From Psilocybe azurescens (taxonomy: Eukaryota > Basidiomycota > Agaricomycetes > Agaricales > Agrocybaceae): a DNA stretch of 44,582 nucleotides. Shown piece by piece: positions 43,328 to 44,582 of the stretch; within the stretch, counting starts at the first letter, position 1; each line of letters opens with the position of its first letter. Location of the stretch: assembly GCA_023853785.1 (NCBI GenBank), contig JAJIRX010000850.1, positions 1 to 44,582 of the forward strand, written 5' to 3'. The notes beneath the pieces were generated by a model. It was given only the letters and a program-made list of their open reading frames with translations. It made no database searches and was not told the DNA's origin. Both the position numbers and the translations under genes were made by a program.

Positions 43328-43609
43328 GATGGCACACTAAAAATAGATTTGATGATGGCAACAATGGCAACAATGATAAAATGATGGTTCCGGCGGTGAT
43401 TTGGCTCGCAAGCAATTCAGGTTCGACCGGTGATTTGGCTTCCATAGCAATATCGGCTCTTGGCGAGCAAGGTTACGATGGCGATTAGCGGCGATAATGA
43501 TTCGACAAAAAGGGATTCGGCCCCCAGTAGGCAAGAACGACAAACAGAAACAAAGAGGGCATAGCGACGGCGAGAACTGGCAGCAGAGACAGTTAGGGTC
43601 ACGTGTTTA

Positions 43610-43836
43610 TGTTGAAAAGACCAAATCAATCAGATAAAAACCGTGTGATTGGGAGGTAAATGTGTAGTGTACAATAATGTAAATACTGTACTTATATACT
43701 ATAAATACAATTTATACTAACTAAATTTACTCTATAACAGAGAATTCAGTTTATATATAAAATCACATACTTGTGGCTGCGTATTCAGCGCACGGGATCA
43801 TAGGAATTGTGCTATTTTGATTCCCATATTCCAACA
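43610..43836 (-). repeat. 5' LTR of the copia-type element
   Basis: 227 bp, partner of 35481-35705, with about ten differences and a 2-bp indel. The sense bases just inside (TAAACACGTGACCC) do not match a primer tRNA that I can name. Confidence 0.88.
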
Positions 43837-43841
43837 TTTCT

Positions 43842-44197
43842 TTGATTCTGACCGCTTTTTCTACTGCTTTTAGTTCAAAAAGCTCTTTTATTAGATAGTA
43901 AGAGGTCCCAAAATTTGGTATTCTTATATGATATTGTGTCCTAATAAATACAGATTCTTGTTCAAGTTCTTTATTTATTTCTGGGCCTTATAGCCAGTCT
44001 GAAATTCAGATAATAATTCTGCACAAATACTGAAAATAAAGATGCTTTTAGATGTTTTCTCGGGTTCTTATGTGACAACAGCCACAGCTTACACTGCTTG
44101 ATCATAATCATGCAATATCTATATATTTCTATAACAACACACAAACATTCATGGCTGCAAAGCTTACTGAGAAGAAGAAGACTATCAGTATATACAT
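43842..44197. other. AT-rich stretch, no gene seen
   Basis: Separates the copia-type element from the next LTR. AT-rich like 34860-35475 and presumably the other half of the same target DNA. Open frames are short and without features. Confidence 0.5.
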
Positions 44198-44582
44198 TGT
44201 TACGACTTCAAGCTTATATTCACAGCGTGGATAAAGCCAACAGTCAAGTAGTCAAGAACAGCGAGTTCAAAGCGGTGTCAAGTAAGAGGAGGTTAGATTC
44301 TCAAGAACTAGCTAAAGAATACAGTGGATCCTTCCTGGTATAAATACTATGAACTGCACAGCAAGTTGAAATAAGTTTGAATGTTCATCAGCAGATGTAT
44401 ATAAGAATAGAGGAAACAGATCAAGTGTTCCTTGAAAGATGTATCATAAAAGATAGAAGTGAAAGTCCATCAAAGATATGATGGAGTTTCATAGATATGA
44501 TGGAAAGCAAAGTTCATCAGAACATACAATGATGTATCAATGATGTGAAAGATGACAAAGAAAAGGAAAAGAAAAGAAAAGA
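44198..44582 (-). repeat. Third chromovirus LTR, cut by the window edge
   Basis: Begins TGTTACGACTTCAAGC and follows the element 2 LTR type, with a single 53-bp unit and the AAGAACTAGCT box, up to the purine-rich tract at the window end. About 40 bp are missing. It may be a solo LTR or the 3' LTR of another minus-strand element beyond the window. Confidence 0.88.

Larger units (their letters stand above)
35481..43836 (-). mobile_element. Copia-type LTR element with gag only, interrupted by element 2
   Basis: Outer LTRs 35481-35705 (225 bp) and 43610-43836 (227 bp) run TGTTG...CAACA, are roughly 95% alike and are flanked by TTTCT on both sides (35476-35480 and 43837-43841). Without the nested chromovirus the element would be about 1.6 kb with about 1.15 kb of internal sequence. 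That interior encodes a copia-type gag on the minus strand, ending in a CCHC knuckle, an acidic tail and a stop. The remaining 70 bp to the 3' LTR leave no room for protease, integrase or RT. It looks like a non-autonomous element dependent on a relative's pol. Confidence 0.85.

Noticed and set aside
1..44582. tRNA, rRNA, CRISPR array or bacterial-type operon
   Set aside because: None seen. Introns and LTR elements show the DNA is fungal nuclear sequence, where CRISPR arrays are not expected. No tRNA-like fold was spotted, though a tRNA scan was not possible.

Overview
The window looks like nuclear DNA of an agaricomycete (mushroom-forming) basidiomycete. Protein-coding genes are split by many 45-75 bp GT-AG introns. 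The P450 has the proline-rich N-terminus common in agaricomycetes, and F-box-like and fungal rhodopsin-like membrane protein genes are typical of such genomes. Much of the DNA is LTR retrotransposons in several stages of decay. All assignments are by eye; no database search was run.

Layout. (1) 147-6508: a full-length Ty3/gypsy chromovirus on the minus strand (gag, protease, RT, RNase H, integrase, chromodomain), with nearly identical LTRs but broken reading frames. (2) 6509-19886: a segmentally duplicated block with three copies (R1 7871-9584, R2 11883-13568, R3 15411-17092) of a multi-exon seven-helix fungal rhodopsin-like gene, each with different lesions. Two copies of a minus-strand F-box-like gene accompany them: a 3' half at 9987-11222 and a longer copy at 17710-19886. 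A 360-bp solo LTR sits upstream of R1, a WD-repeat scrap lies at a duplication joint, and a 728-bp palindromic TA-flanked element lies between R2 and R3. (3) 19887-32120: a low-copy gene region with a serine-rich protein of unknown function, an intact-looking short-chain dehydrogenase, an MFS transporter of the anion:cation symporter type and a cytochrome P450, all on the minus strand. (4) 32121-35480: a largely gene-free, partly AT-rich stretch. (5) 35481-43836: a short copia-type LTR element that appears to carry only gag, with TTTCT target duplications. It is interrupted by a second full-length chromovirus (35961-42709) with CATAG target duplications. (6) 44198-44582: a third LTR of the chromovirus family, running off the window.

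How the parts work together. Both chromoviruses appear to use Tf1-type self-priming. The 11 nt just inside the 5' LTR (AAGAACTAGCT) are complementary to the predicted first 11 nt of the transcript, which begins about 26 nt downstream of a TATA-like box in the LTR. Element 2 also carries a relic reading frame with two zinc-knuckle-like motifs between its chromodomain and 3' LTR. The SDR, MFS and P450 genes are neighbours that could serve one oxidative or export pathway, but no core biosynthetic enzyme is visible.

Caveat. Several otherwise well-conserved genes (P450, MFS, F-box-like gene, the unknown protein) contain single-base frame breaks, many in homopolymers. Consensus errors in the assembly are a serious alternative to real pseudogenes.
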